From Prorocentrum cordatum (Eukaryota > Sar > Dinophyceae > Prorocentrales > Prorocentraceae): DNA of 64,000 nt. The translations under genes were made by a program, and so were the position numbers. Within the stretch, counting starts at the first letter, position 1. Each line of letters opens with the position of its first letter. The stretch lies in assembly GCA_963575745.1 (NCBI GenBank), contig CAUYUJ010018571.1, positions 384,475 through 448,474 of the forward strand, written 5' to 3'. The notes under the pieces were generated by a model. It was not told the DNA's origin. It did no database searches and saw nothing but the letters and a program-made list of their open reading frames with translations. Below are positions 32,876 through 44,900 of this stretch, piece after piece.

Positions 32876-34060
32876 CAGAGCGCCTCGGCTGGGCGGCGTG
32901 CCGGGCAGCGCGTCGCCCTGGCACCGCCGGCCTCTGGTCGCAACAAATCGGCACCACGAATCCCTGGAGGAGGAGGAGGTCGAGGAGGACCGCTCCTGTT
33001 GGGTGCCTCGGCTGGGCGGGGTGCCAGGCGGGCGTCTCGCCGCTCTCGCCGTGGCTCTGCTGGCCCCTTCGCAACAAGTCCGAACCACGAACCCCAGGAC
33101 GATGGGCGGGGACGGGGAGGCGGAGGAGAAGGAGGAGCTGCGCTGCAGTCCGGCACCGATGAGAAGCCCCAATCCCGCTTGGGCCTGCGGTATCGCCACA
33201 CCCGCTAGCAGAACCGCTTGCCAAAGAGAAGGTAGCGCATCCACAACACTGCCGGTGCCCCTGGCCCATCTGGACACCATTCGGACCACAAACAGCGGGC
33301 CAGACAAGGGCATGGAGGGTCAAGGGCAAGCAGAGGAAGTCGGGGAGCCGGGAGCGACAGCCAAGGCCAGAGGGCGGAGGGGGACGGAGGCGACCAGACA
33401 GGGGGGACGGGTGGGCCAGCGGACGGGGGAGGGGAGACACCACACCACAGGGGCAAGGAAGGAGCCACGGAGAGAGAGAAGAGGGAGCCGAGGAAAAATC
33501 GAAAGCCAGGGAGGCAGAAGGCGGCACACACACACAGAGGCACAAGGGCAGGGAAGAGAGAGAGAGAGGACGGGGGGGAGAGCATGCCGTCCAGTGGGCT
33601 CGCACACAGAGGGGCCGAGGGAGGCAGAGGAGGGGAGGAGAGGAGGAGGAAAGGAAGAGGGGAATGCGCTCTCGACGAGCGTTCTGGGCCTTCACGGCCT
33701 CGCTCCGTCCAGCCGGCCTGGGCGGACACACGCTGTGACACCAGGTTTCGGAGGGCAGGGATACGCGGAGTATCCAAAAAGATAGGAGGTCGGAGTCGCA
33801 AGCCTCGGCGCCGTCGTGGTGGCCCTCTCAAGGATCGGTGGTTTCGGACGTGTCGTGATGCTTCCGGGCCTCAAGCAGTTTCGGGGGGCCTTCGGCTTTG
33901 GGGACCTCCGGGGACCTCTCGTGACCTCGTCGTTGTCGACGTCGTCGACGATTCGTCATCGTCGGCGTCTTCGTTGTCGACGACGTGTTGTTGTCGGCGA
34001 CGTCGCAGACTGCAGCCGTTTTGTCGTCTTCGACGACGTTTGGTCGTCTTCAAAGAAAGA
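32876..34060. other. GC- and purine-rich stretch, no gene supported
   Basis: Contains a purine-rich part at 33320-33680 and a CGTCGTCGACGACG-type part at 33920-34060. Long ORFs on both strands show low-complexity Pro/Arg/Ser composition. Confidence 0.4.
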
Positions 34061-34239
34061 GCAGCAGGAGGAGGAGGAGGAGGAGATTCGTCGTCGGAGT
34101 CGTCGTCGGCGATGCTTTGCCGTTGTCTCCGGTTTTATGCTGACCCGGATGTGTTCGGGAGGTTATCCGAGCCTTATCTTTCATATGCTGGAAGCCCGGC
34201 CCCGGGGCCCCAGGCCGAAGCACACCAGGCGCCATTGAT

Positions 34240-34625
34240 ATACACTGAGTCCCCCTTCCTCCCCTGGGGGCCTCCCCAGGGCCTCCATGGAGCCTCCCCG
34301 GAGTTTCCCCGGCCCTGGAGCTTCCGAGTAGGCTCCAAATAGGTCTCAGACGGGCCAACGTGGCTTCCGGACGGCCCCAAGTCGGCTCTAAGAGGATCCC
34401 CAAGAGGGCCCGAAGAGGCACACATCGTTTCAGTCTTGTCGGGAAGCGCATGCTTCGTCTTCAGTCGCACAGCGTCCAAGATGGCCCAAGAGGTCTCCAA
34501 GAGACCCAAACGGGGTCCCGAAGAGGCCCACAATGGGCTGCAAGAGGCCCGCACGAGCACCCTGAGTGAGAGGTATCTCGAAAGACCCGAATCCCAAAGG
34601 CCTCTGACCCACAACTAAGGCACAG
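34240..34625 (+). repeat. Degenerate CCAAGANGGCC array
   Basis: Diverged units such as GTCCAAGATGGCCCAAGAGG and TCCCGAAGAGGCCCACAA, the same family as 20440-20690. Confidence 0.6.
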
Positions 34626-34829
34626 TGGCGGGATGGGCCGAAAGGTGTTACATCCGCCGTGCATGGCGTGCCGGATGTTAAATGATCAGTGGCTCTTTGG
34701 AATGTTACAGTGGGCTTTCGGCCCAACCCGCCGGCCACCTGGAAGGATGTACAAGTTTCGGGCTCCGTTGGCATTTCTGTCCCATAAGGACCCGTAAGTT
34801 TCCCAGGTCGTCGGTCTTCGCGCTCCAGA

Positions 34830-35420
34830 CAGCCCAAGACGGCCAAGATGTTTTCCAAAACGGCTACGATGGCCCAAAGAGAGCACAATAATGCCCAAGA
34901 TATTTTCAAGACGGGCCGAGTTGCCCCATGGATGGGTCAAGATGGCCTAAAGATCGCCAAAGAGGCCTCCAATATTACCCAAGAGGCATCCAAGAGGACG
35001 TCCAGGAAGGCCCGAAGAGGCCAAACTCCGTGATTTCCCTTAGATGTTTGCAGGATCGTGGCGGTTACACAGTTTCAGCTTCCCGACGGCCCAACACGGC
35101 CAAAGAAGCCACCAAGATGGCCCCAAGAGCGCCTAAGATGCCTCCGAGACGGCCCCTTGACAGCCCAAGAGGCCCCCAAGACGGCCCCAAGAGGGCTCCA
35201 AGACGGCCTTCAGATTTCCAAGATGCCCACGGTGGTTTCCAAGATGGCTCCAAGACGGCCCACAGAGGCCCCCAACACGGCGTTTGATTGCGTCAGACAG
35301 GCCAGGAACACGTTCCGGACGGCCAAAGAGCTTCCTAAGGAGCCTCCAGGAGGCCCAAGAGCGCACCCAAGAGGCTTCCAGGAAGCTCCCAAGAGTGCCC
35401 CAAGGGGCTCCCAATTGGCC
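34830..35420 (+). repeat. CCAAGATGGCCC array
   Basis: About 600 bp of CCAAGACGGCCC/CCAAGAGGCCTC units with unique patches. It is followed by a short CTCCTC tract at 35420-35470. Confidence 0.8.
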
Positions 35421-35470
35421 TCCTCCTCCTCCTCCTCCTCCTTCTATTTCCTCCCTATCTTCCTCTTCTT

Positions 35471-36075
35471 CTTTCTCCCCCAGGTATTCCCCGAAGGGTT
35501 TCCACAACGGCTGGGAAAACTTTCTGTTTGGTCGCAGTGGCGAGAATCCTAGCCGCGTTTTAGGGCTGACGTGGGGTGCACGTGGCCGAATTGCACACGG
35601 AGGGCAACATGGGGGAGGAGAGCGCGCGGGACAGGGGAAGACGCACGCTCAGAACATGCAATCCATCAGCGTGAGTGCTGGAGTGCTTGCGCAGCGGGGA
35701 GGTGGAAGTCCTTATAGCAGTTGAGCTCGATGTCGGCAGGCTACGGCCCAGGCAGTTGTCGGACGGTTCGGGGAACAAGTAGTCCGATAGTTTGGCCGGG
35801 TTCTGGCCGCAACGTTAGGCCACATAGGCGATTCTAAAAGGCAGGGGGCGGCGGTGATTCGCCGTAGGCCTCTTTCATCCTCGCCCCCAAGTTGGCTTGC
35901 CACAGGGTTGCTTGACGTGCTACGCAGCTACGTCGTGGCTCAGGAAAGCAGTGCCGCTAGGGCCACTCGGACAAAAACCACATTGATCTTCGAGTCGAAG
36001 CTCGTCATGGAAGTGCCAGCTCTCGGCTCCTCTCGCCAGCCTCCGGGAAGCGCCCACTAGAGGGGCGTAGACGAG
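35471..36075. other. Unique stretch, no gene seen
   Basis: No domain recognised. Short ORFs only. Confidence 0.4.
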
Positions 36076-36600
36076 GTCTTTCAAGATGACTCAAGGGGGT
36101 CTCCAAGATGGCGAAGATGGGCCACGATGGCCTCCAAGACAGTCTCAAGGCACCTTCAAGATGGCCCCAAGACGGCCCGAGATGCACGGTGGACAGTCCG
36201 AGAGCGGTCCAAGAGAGCCGCCAGGAGGTTCTGCCGAGCAAGACCGTGTGAAATGCCGTGTCTTGGTTTGGCCGGTTGCCTTCGTGGTTGAACTTTTACG
36301 AGTGTCCAAGACGGCCTAACAGACCCAACATCTTGCCCGAAGACCGAAGACGGTCCAGGACGGCCCAAGAGGGCCCTCGGGCCCTCAGACGGCACAAGCT
36401 AGCCTCAAGACGGCGATCAAGGAAGAGGGCCCAGCATACGCCCAAGACGGCCTCCAGGAGCGCCAGTCGGCCCAAGAGCGCCCCAAGAAGGCCCCACAGG
36501 GCCCCAGGATGGCCGCATCAGGCTTTCAACAAGGCCCACGGGAGCCTACGAAGAACCCCACGACATCCCCAGAGGGCCCCTCCAGGAGTCCAGGAGCCGA
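36076..36600 (+). repeat. CCAAGACGGCCC array
   Basis: Another 500-bp array of CCAAGATGGCCC/CCAAGACGGCCC units with an interruption at about 36240-36310. Confidence 0.8.
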
Positions 36601-36769
36601 TCCGACTCTCTTTTCACAGCTTACTTTGCACAGATCATCGGCCACCAGCGCCTTCCATTCCGCAAGGGCACGGGGCGCGGTGACTCGCCGTAGACGTGTT
36701 CGATATTCCTTTCTTTGGTGGGCCCACGGGCACGCGATGTGGCCCCGCAAGATAAATTCCCGCACTTCA

Positions 36770-37012
36770 GTGTCTCGCCCGACCCGACGCGCCCGCCCAT
36801 TTCGGTCCCAGCCGACCTGCCCGCAAAGTCGCCGCCTGCCCGACCCGGCTGGCCCGCCCACTAGCGTCCGTTGACCCAGCCCGCCCGTCAGGGTCACCCC
36901 GCCCGACCTGCCCGTCGGGGCCCGTGTCCTTGACGATGGACTCCACACTCGAAATCCATCCCGACCAGCCCGCCCGCCAGACCCGCCCGTCAGTGCCCGC
37001 CCGCCATCCTTC
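36770..37012 (+). repeat. CCCGCCCGACC array
   Basis: Diverged units of the same type as 18545-18835. It directly adjoins the ~225-bp dispersed repeat on its right. Confidence 0.7.
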
Positions 37013-37018
37013 GGAAGC

Positions 37019-37245
37019 TGGAACATATACATTACCAGTGGCGGGCTGTTGTTCAATCCCAGCACTTCTTGAGGATCGGGGACGACGTCGGGGTGGTGTG
37101 GTGTATACTTTGTTGTCCCAGTTCCCAGGGGGGACAGCAAAAAATGTATACACCAGGGTCCGTATACCCCAGGATCCGCTTTCTTTACGCTTTTCGGTGG
37201 GGGGCGGGGGAAAGTGTCGGTGTATAGAGTTCGGATCCTTAATTA
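37019..37245 (+). repeat. Dispersed ~225-bp repeat, copy 2
   Basis: Same orientation as 13728-13957, with conserved blocks in the same order: GTGGCGGGCTG, GGGGACGACGTCGGGGT, GTATACACCAGGGTCCG and GTGTCGGTGTATAGAGTTCG. Confidence 0.8.
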
Positions 37246-37712
37246 CCGCCCGCATTGGTGACCGTCCGCGCTTGTGCCAGCCCGGCCCGCCCGCCTGCGC
37301 TTCTTCGGCCCAGCTGCGGGGATGGACAGACCTCCGATCCTGACACGTCGATTAGCGAATCGGCCAGTTTCGGTTCGCGAGAGGGCGTCGCGGCCGTCAT
37401 TTTTGCGGGTCCAGGTCCGTCGGTTTCGGTCCCAGGCCGTTTTCATGAAGGGGAAGTTTACTGTAAATGGAGGCTTGCCCACCGCCGACCGCTGCGCGGG
37501 TGCGAAGCGCGCGGCTCCGGGGCTCCGCGGGCCTTGCGCCCCCCGGCGGTGCGCCCGCGGCCGCGGAGTCCTCCGCGGCGAGGGAGGAGGCGCCCACGGC
37601 CGCTCCCGGCCGCTCCCGGCTCGGGCGCGGCCGAAGGCCGAAGGTATCCCTGGCCCGAGGTGCCCCCCCCCCCCCAGCTTTCCGCACCATCTTGGTGCTC
37701 CTGGATAAATCT

Positions 37713-37950
37713 AGGCCTCCTAGATGGGGTCCGAGTTGATGGGGTCGGAGGATCGCGCCGCATCGCCGATGCATCGCCGATGCGGCTCGATGCGGAGCCC
37801 GACTTGCTTCATGCGGACGTCGCCGATGAGTCGCCGACGTCGCGGATGCATCGCCGATGCATCGCTGATGCATGGCCGATGCATCGCCGATGTATCGCCG
37901 ATGCGGCGCGATCCTCCGACCCCATCTACTCCGACCCCATCTAGGAGGCC
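37713..37950. mobile_element. 238-bp element with ~47-bp terminal inverted repeats
   Basis: The left end starts GGCCTCCTAGATGGGGTC; the right end is its reverse complement (GACCCCATCTAGGAGGCC). Over about 47 bp I count two mismatches. The interior consists of GATGCATCGCC-type units. There is no coding capacity. TA occurs just outside both ends, but a target-site duplication is not certain. It could be a MITE or a cruciform-forming repeat. Confidence 0.75.
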
Positions 37951-38963
37951 TCTAATAAAGGGGGGAAGGAGAAGCGACACCAGCACCACCAGGGGGCCAC
38001 CTCCAGCGAGGAGGTCCACGATGCCTCTCCGGGCCAGGGATGGGAGACGTCCCGAGCGAGAGGGGGGACCACACCACCAGGGGACCCCTCCGTGGCTGCT
38101 CCCGCTTGTGGTCCCTGGTGGTGTTGGTGTCGGTTTTCCGTGTTCCTACCTGGAGACTGTTTTTGTTTGGGTCGGGCGATAACCCGGGTTGTCGGGCTTG
38201 CCCCCCCCTCCCCCCCCCAGGATACCCCAACCCTGCCGGTTGTGCAGGTCCGCGGGAGGGGGGGCGCGGGCATATGCAGGGCTGCCCACAGCGCGAGGGT
38301 GAGGCTATCGGCTGGCCCCCCCCCCACGGGGTACGTAACCCGGGCGATCGCCGATTCAAAGAAAAACGGCCTCCTGTTGCCCTCTGGGCCTCCTGAGGTG
38401 TTTTCGGGGGGTCCCCTGGGCCTCTCGAGGAGCCCAGGGAGACGCATCTGGCAACACCGGACTCTCCGTGTTACCCCGTGGCGTCTGTGCGAGCGCCTGG
38501 TGGTTTTCTCTTGTCAGCAGTAGTACACTGATGGGATAGCCTCTCCAGCGCGGCGTGCTGTCGATGCCCCTGCCTGCTCCCCCACCAGCCGCCCCCGGCC
38601 GCTTTGGCCGCAGGAGGTCGCCGCCGCGCCGTGGGGCGGCGCGGAGGAGCCAGCGCGGCGCGGGGTGCCCCAGGTCCGCCCCCTGCCTCCCCCCCTCTTT
38701 GTCTCGGCGGGGCGAAGAGTCCAAGGAGCGATTCGTTCTCGAGCGTCGTCCAGCAGTGCGATCACACGCATCGTTCTCCAGCGCCCCTGTCGCACGCAAA
38801 CTCGGGCGGAGTGTTATGGTGTTCGCGCTGAGGGAGCAATGAGAGCATTGATTGCACGCATTACTCGTTCTCGATTGTCGTCCAGTAACTCGAGTATTGG
38901 AATACGTCTAATGATCCTTTCCCTGCCTGCTAGTTGTACTGACGCTTTTCAATCCCAGAACAG
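37951..38963. other. GC-rich stretch, no gene supported
   Basis: Overlapping Pro/Arg/Gly-rich ORFs on both strands; no domain recognised. If the kinase gene extends to 39.2 kb, this is part of its intron 6. Confidence 0.4.
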
Positions 38964-38993
38964 GTCGAGCTGCCGGAGGGCCTGAACCCCGAG
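38964..38993 (+). CDS. Candidate kinase exon 7 (VELPEGLNPE)
   Basis: 30 bp between an AG|G acceptor (ACAG|GTCGAG) and a GT donor (GAG|GTACTG), phase 0 at both ends, so it is compatible with exon 6. LPEGLNPE-like sequences follow the kinase domain in some CAMK-group kinases. It is short and could be coincidence. Confidence 0.35.
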
Positions 38994-39095
38994 GTACTGT
39001 CGTGACGCTCGAGGAGGCCTTGAGGAAAGGGCTGGTGACCTGGAGCTACCCCGCGACACGAGGAGCCTCACTTTTGCGGCGGAGATTGCTAGAAG

Positions 39096-39209
39096 GGTTC
39101 CTTGCGCATGGTCGGTTTCGGTCGTGCGGCCCCGCTCAAGCATTCACCGAGCGCGTTCTACTACTCGCAAAGTGCCTACTCGCAAACGTCCGAAAAGCAT
39201 CTGTTTTGA
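39096..39209 (+). CDS. Candidate kinase terminal exon
   Basis: After a possible 102-bp GT-AG intron, phase 0 gives GSLRMVGFGRAAPLKHSPSA then FYYSQSAYSQTSEKHLF and a TGA at 39207-39209. The Ser/Tyr/Gln-rich tail looks protein-like and phase fits exon 7. No homology is known to me. Confidence 0.35.
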   Translation, partial: GSLRMVGFGRAAPLKHSPSAFYYSQSAYSQTSEKHLF

Positions 39210-39499
39210 TGTAAGTTATCGTAGATCCACCGCGGGGGATCCAGGCCAGTTGCAAGTAGTTACCTTGCGAGAAGTGGAACGCGCTCGTCTAAAAATCGTA
39301 AAACCAAGCAAGACACGCGGGGCCGGCGCCGTTTCCCCTCGTGCACTCCCGACTGTCTTGATGCGGACTTTGTTGCCGCTTCCAGTCAGTGGCGCGGGCA
39401 GGTGGCCTGCCAAGTCCCGTCTGCGTGTGCAGACGCTTCGCGCGGCCTCACGTGGTCCACTTCTGCGCTCTTGGCAAGCCCATACACATCTATCTATAC

Positions 39500-39504
<5 letters not shown>

Positions 39505-39534
<30 letters not shown>

Positions 39535-39570
39535 TATATGTGCATGTACGTATGCATGCATGCATATGTG

Positions 39571-39645
<75 letters not shown>

Positions 39646-39646
39646 G

Positions 39647-39680
<34 letters not shown>

Positions 39681-39790
39681 CCTGCCTGTCTGTCTGTCTG
39701 TCTGTCTGTATGTATGTATGTATGTATGTAATTATGCATGTATGTATGTATGCATGTATGCATCGATACACCTGTATATGTATATAGTTC
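39505..39790 (+). repeat. (TA)n, (TGTC)n and (TGTA)n microsatellites
   Basis: A (TA)n/(TG) tract at 39505-39560 is followed by about 36 TGTC units (39567-39710) and TGTA/TGCA units. The Cys-Leu-Ser-Val ORFs across it are repeat artefacts. Confidence 0.95.
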
Positions 39791-40570
39791 TCGTGGCGCT
39801 TCATCAGGCTGTTGGCGCTGCTCTGCTCTGCACCCCCACCTCCCTCCTCCCAATGGGTCCACCTAGTGCTGCGGCACATGTCCACCACCGCTGCTTGGAA
39901 ATTCCGTGGCAGCTCTGTCTGCAGCGCGCTACGATTGTCGCGATCGATGGAAGGAGTTTTCGGAGTGGAATTTGAGTGTCGTTCGGGGACATCGGAGCCT
40001 GCGAGTATTCCTGGGGGCCTCTCCAGAGCCCTGGGATGCGAATGGGGCTGTTGGGCGGGACTGGGTCATCTTGGGGAGCTCGTGGGGCCGTCTCAGCGAC
40101 TCCTGTGGGACCTACTGGCCCGCGGTTGTGCCGTGGATGGTTCAGTGGGTCGCCCCGAGGTTGTCTTACGGGTTGTCACGTCGTTGTCGTGCGGGTCGTC
40201 TCGCGGTTGTCAGTTGCACACGGGGATTCAATTTCAAATGTAAGATAGATGTTATGGGATATGCTACCCGCATGCACATCGAGCACACGTCGGAATGATA
40301 TAATTAATGTACAACCGCGTGCAGTCGACATTCAAACCCTGCTTCAAATCGTAGAACATGACCCTCCCCCCAAACCTGCTTATCACCCGAAGGGCGGTGT
40401 ATGACGTAGTTGTCAGCCCTTGTGGTTTCGCTGCATGGCCCTGTCACCATCGGATAACCAGAGGCGTCGTTTCGCTGCCGATAGACGCTATCATCAGCCT
40501 CGTCATTCGCCACGCTTCTCCCGTTGTAGGTAATGTAGTGGCCTTCGGCCCAGTCTGGCACCGCGCCTAG
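39791..40570. other. Unique stretch, no gene seen
   Basis: No recognisable domain. GTTGTCACGTCGTTGTCGTG-like sequence near 40165-40200. Confidence 0.4.
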
Positions 40571-40584
40571 GCTGTGGGTCAGAG

Positions 40585-40930
40585 GTCAGATGTCTCCTGG
40601 ATGCCTCTGTGGATCTGTTTGGAGGCCTGTTGGGAGCCTCGTGGAGGCAGTTTTGGAGTGCCCGTGGGGCCGCTTAGGGCCTGATTTGGGCCTTTTGGGA
40701 GGCCTCCTAGAGCCTCTGGGGAGCTTCTGTGGACCTGCTGGCAGTCTCTGGGGTCGTCTTGGATCGAAATGTCCGTTCGTGTTCTAAATCCAGTGCTTCT
40801 TTCGGGCCTCTTTCGGGGCAGTATTGTGCCGTCGTGGGCCTCTCGGGCTTTCTTGGGGCCCTCTGGGGCCGCCTTGGGGAGATCTTCGGGGCCTCATGGG
40901 CCGTCCTGGGGGCATCGAGAGCCAGAAAAT
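40585..40930 (-). repeat. TTGGGGCCTC array
   Basis: Diverged GGGGCCTCTTGGG-like units in the orientation of 20735-21310. Confidence 0.65.
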
Positions 40931-41069
40931 TCGAGGACGCTCACATCTTCAGAGCACAGCCAGCGTCCAGAATCCCCAACGCATCTGTTAGCCAAGGTGG
41001 CTCCTCAGAGTGTTGTTCCCGCGTCCTCCTGATCCTGATCCGATTGCCCCTTCGACGCCGTCAAACTTC

Positions 41070-41690
41070 TCTTCGTCGTCGTCGTCGTCCTCCTCCTCCT
41101 CCTCCTCTGCTACGCCGTCATTGTACGTCTCGCCCTTGCCCTCCCCCCTTCCACTACACATTCTCCATATCATCCCCCTTTTCTGCTTCGTGTTTCCCCC
41201 CACCTCCTCTTCCTCCCCCTCCTCGTCTTCGTCGTCCTCATCCTCCTCATCCTGATCTTCATGGTCCTCCTCCTCCTCCTTCTCCTCCTCCCCCTCCTCC
41301 TCCTCCTCCTCCTCCTCCTCCTCCTCCTCCTCTGCCTCCTCACCTCACTCCTCCGCCCCATTCCTCATGCGAATGTTCATCATCCTCCTGGTGCAATGTC
41401 TCCTCGATTGGTTCCTCATCCTCATCCTCATTCTCTGCCTTCTCTTCGCGCTCCTCCCCTTCATTGTTCCTTGTCATTATCCTCCTCTCGCTCGTCATGC
41501 TCCTCCTTGCAATCATCGTACTCCACCTTGTGTTCCGCTCCCTTTCTCTTCGCAGCGCCCCTCTCTCTCCTCCTGCTCCTGCTCCTCCTCTCCCCATTTC
41601 CTCCTCGCAATCCTTCTCCTCGTCCTCGCATTCCTCCCCCTCCTTCTCCTCCTCGTCTCTCCTCTTCTCCGCTTCCTCTGCCAACCGTTT
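41070..41690 (+). repeat. Pyrimidine tract, (CCT)n with (TCG)n
   Basis: About 600 bp with strong C/T bias, including (TCG)n at 41070-41092 and (CCT)n at 41265-41340. It lies just 3' of LINE A. The Ser/Leu/Pro ORFs are low complexity. Confidence 0.85.
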
Positions 41691-41956
41691 CGGCTCGGGC
41701 GTTGTGCCGACTGCCCGCAAACCCGGGTTTGCACCCGCGTGCCTCGAACGGCTCGAGGGGGCGAGCTACATGCCGTGACGAGTCCGCTCTGCCCATGGCA
41801 CCACACGATGGGGCGCCCTGGGAGCGTGCCCAACCAAGAGAGATGCGAGTGAAGTGTCAGGGGAGATGTGGCGGCGGCCCCCATCTTAAGTCGGGCCCGT
41901 CCCTCTAGAGAGAGACAAAGCTGAGTGCAAAGCACATGAGCACAAATGCCGTGGCC

Positions 41957-44900
41957 TTACAATGCGTCGCAATACCGCTTCACGGTTGCGCGCCAGGCTG
42001 CGGCAGAAATTACGCTATCTTGCCAGAGCAGCGGCAGGGCCTCCTCACCCCCCGCGGCTCGGACAGCGTGCGCAAAAACAGTTTCGATCCAAGTTTTCCC
42101 GGGGCGCCCCCGTTTTCGCTTGAAGTTATGTGCTATAAGCTGGCATGACAAAGGGCGTAGGACCAGGCACCTGACCGGGTCATCAGCTGGCTTCCGGGCA
42201 ATATGCCCCATGAGCAGCAGCTGACGATTCAGCAAAGTATTGCTCAGTGGGGCAGCACCTGCGTGCTCCAACACACTTGAATTTGTTACGCGGCTAATGT
42301 ACGACTGAGGTATGCGAAGTATTTGCCTCAAGCATCTCACGTGGAATGCGTCGAGCTTCTTCGTCTCCGCCTGGTTCAGGAAGGCCGTGTGCAGACAATA
42401 CAACAGTTTACTGAGAATGCAAGCGTTGAACACCTCCAGCTTCCTTGACTGCGTCAGCGTGGAATGGCCCCACACTCGCTTCAACTTGTCGAATTCCGCC
42501 CGCGCGGCACCAAGTCGGCGGGAGAGTTCAGGGCCGATTTTCCCGTCGCTCGAAATCAAGCTGCCCAGATATTGAATGCTCTCTTTCTGCGGCACCCAGG
42601 AACCGTCTGGCTTACAGCCAACGGCTAGAACTTCCAGCTTGCGCCACTTGAACTGTAGCCCGTACTGCGATCTGGCTTTCTCGATGCTGCGCATGTATGC
42701 CGTCGCTGTATCGGACTCGCCAGACACAAGCAGTGTGTCGTCGGCGTAGACCAACTCATGCACCGCCTGGGAGGGGTCCAGCAGTGGCCCGGCCTCCTCC
42801 TTCGCGTCTCGCAACAACACGGCCATCACGATTGCGAATAGGAAGGGCGACAGTGGACATCCCTGGCTGATGCCGAATTCCTGCGCCCTCGGCGCCGAGG
42901 TCGAGCCGGCATCCCGCACACAGAAACTTCGCTCCCGGTAGATCGCCCGCACCACCTCCACGAACTTCGCGGGCACGCCAAATCTAACAAGAGCTAGTGC
43001 TAGAGACTCCGGGTAGACGCTGTCGAAGGCTTTCGCCCAGTCGAGAGCCAGCAGGACGACCTGCCCGCCCTTCTCGGCCCAAGTTCTTTCAAGAATTCGC
43101 CGTGCCAGAAAAATGGCGTCCGCTGTTCCGTGCTTGGACTTGAAGCCGAACTGAGTTCGCCAAATTCGGCTCTCGGCCCCGCCCGCTTTCAGCCGGCCAA
43201 GCAAAACTGCAGCGAAATCTCGGTAGCCCACGGCCGTCAAGGAGATGGGCCTGTAGTTTTCACACTGGGCCACGTCTCCCTTCTTGAATAGTGTTGCGAC
43301 CAGCGCCTCGTGCCACTCTGCTGGAACTTTTGCGTCGCTCCAGAACTTATTGCACAGCTCGACAGCCCATCTGCAGGCAGGCGTCCCAGCTCGGCAGATT
43401 GTCTTCCAAAACTCTGGCGGGATATCGTCTTTGCCAGATGCCTTGCCTTGCTTCATACGCGCAGCAGCGCCAACGACTTCGTTTTCGGTGATTGGGCCAC
43501 ATGGCACGGCAAGCTCGTCGCCAAGGGCGCCCCCGTCCGGCGCTGCGCTTGTCGGCCGCACTGCCCATTGGACTTTGCAAAGGTACTCTGCCATTGTGTC
43601 GGCGCGCTGGTCGGAGTCAACAAGACGACCTTCCATGTCGGCTAATCGGCCTTGCTGGGCTTGCGCTCCTTTTCTCAGGGTGCGTATCGGCGCCCAGTCT
43701 CCAGAGGCGAGTTGGCTCTCTAACCAATCCGAACGGTCCGCCCGGACGGAATCTCTGACAGCTCGGTGCAAGCGCCGCTCTTCCTGCGTGTTCCCGCGCG
43801 CTCTCGGTGAGTCTCTCTGGTCTATGAACTGGAGTGTCTTGTCAGAGATCCATGGTCGCCGCGGTCTCCTCGCTAGAGTCGGGAGAGCGTCTTGGGCAGC
43901 ACAACGAAAGGCATCTGTCGTGCTCGACGCGAGCTGCTGGACGCTCGCGCCCCCGTGCTCGCACCCACTTGAGCTCATGTGGTTACAGAAAGCATCGGAG
44001 AATGTGCCCGCCACCATTTCGTCCCGAAGCGCGCCAAGCTGTCGTCGAGGCTCGCGGGGGCCGCTGTCTTCGCGCGGGACGTCCACGTCCAGGGATGCAG
44101 CCACGAAAAAATGATGCGACGCGATCGCCCTGTGTTTGACGCTTTGCACACGCTTCAAGCACCCGAGCCACTCCATGGACACGGTCGCCAAGTCCAGCTG
44201 TCCGTAGTTCTGGTGGATTGGGGGGTCCGCCGGCGAGTGTCCTATATCATAGTAAGTAATCTGGCGCTCCGGAGGCTCGTCGAAAACTGCGTTGCCGACA
44301 GTGAGTTTACGAGAGGTGCAAAGTTCAAGCAGGAGCGTTCTGTTTGATTCCGGGTTGTGCTGCGCTTGCGGGTTCCCGAAAATGAACGGCCCCAGCGCGT
44401 CCTCTTTTTCCGGGGAAGCGCCTGTGTATTCCGGCATTAAAATCACCAAATAGCAGCGCCGGTCCGCGGGCGGAGTGGCTGCCGAGGAAGCCAGCCAAGT
44501 CCGAGAAGAAAGCCTGCCGGTCGACGAATGGCTTTCCACTGCGCGGGGTGTAGGCGCTGCAGATGACGATTTTGCCCCCGCGGGCCCGCAGTTTGAGGGG
44601 CGCCATTCTCGAAGAGGCCTGTCTGAAACCAATAACGCTGCGACGTGCCAGCGGAGAGATCAGGACTCCAACTCCTGCCGTTGCTTCCGGTTCGTCTTCT
44701 GCCGTGCCAGACAGGATAAGGACGAAGCCCCCGTCTGCGATCACATACTCGGAGTTGCCCTTGTGCGCTTCCTGAATGCAGAGAATGCCGATGTCCTCCT
44801 GCTGCGTGTGCCGCTGGAGCTCTGCAACCTTTGTCTCTGCAAGCCCTTCCACATTCCAAGTCCCAACTTTGAATTCCCGGCCAGAGACGGCAAGCCGGCC

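Noticed and set aside
39002-39214. VTLEEALRKGLVTW, resembling the kinase subdomain XI end
   Set aside because: It overlaps the region just after candidate exon 7 in an incompatible frame, and exon 6 already supplies subdomain XI. Treated as coincidence in intron sequence.
39402-39787. Cys-Leu-Ser-Val repeat ORFs
   Set aside because: Translation of the (TGTC)n microsatellite.
40729-41908. 349- and 215-residue Ser/Pro/Leu ORFs
   Set aside because: They lie in a pyrimidine tract with (CCT)n and show only low-complexity sequence.
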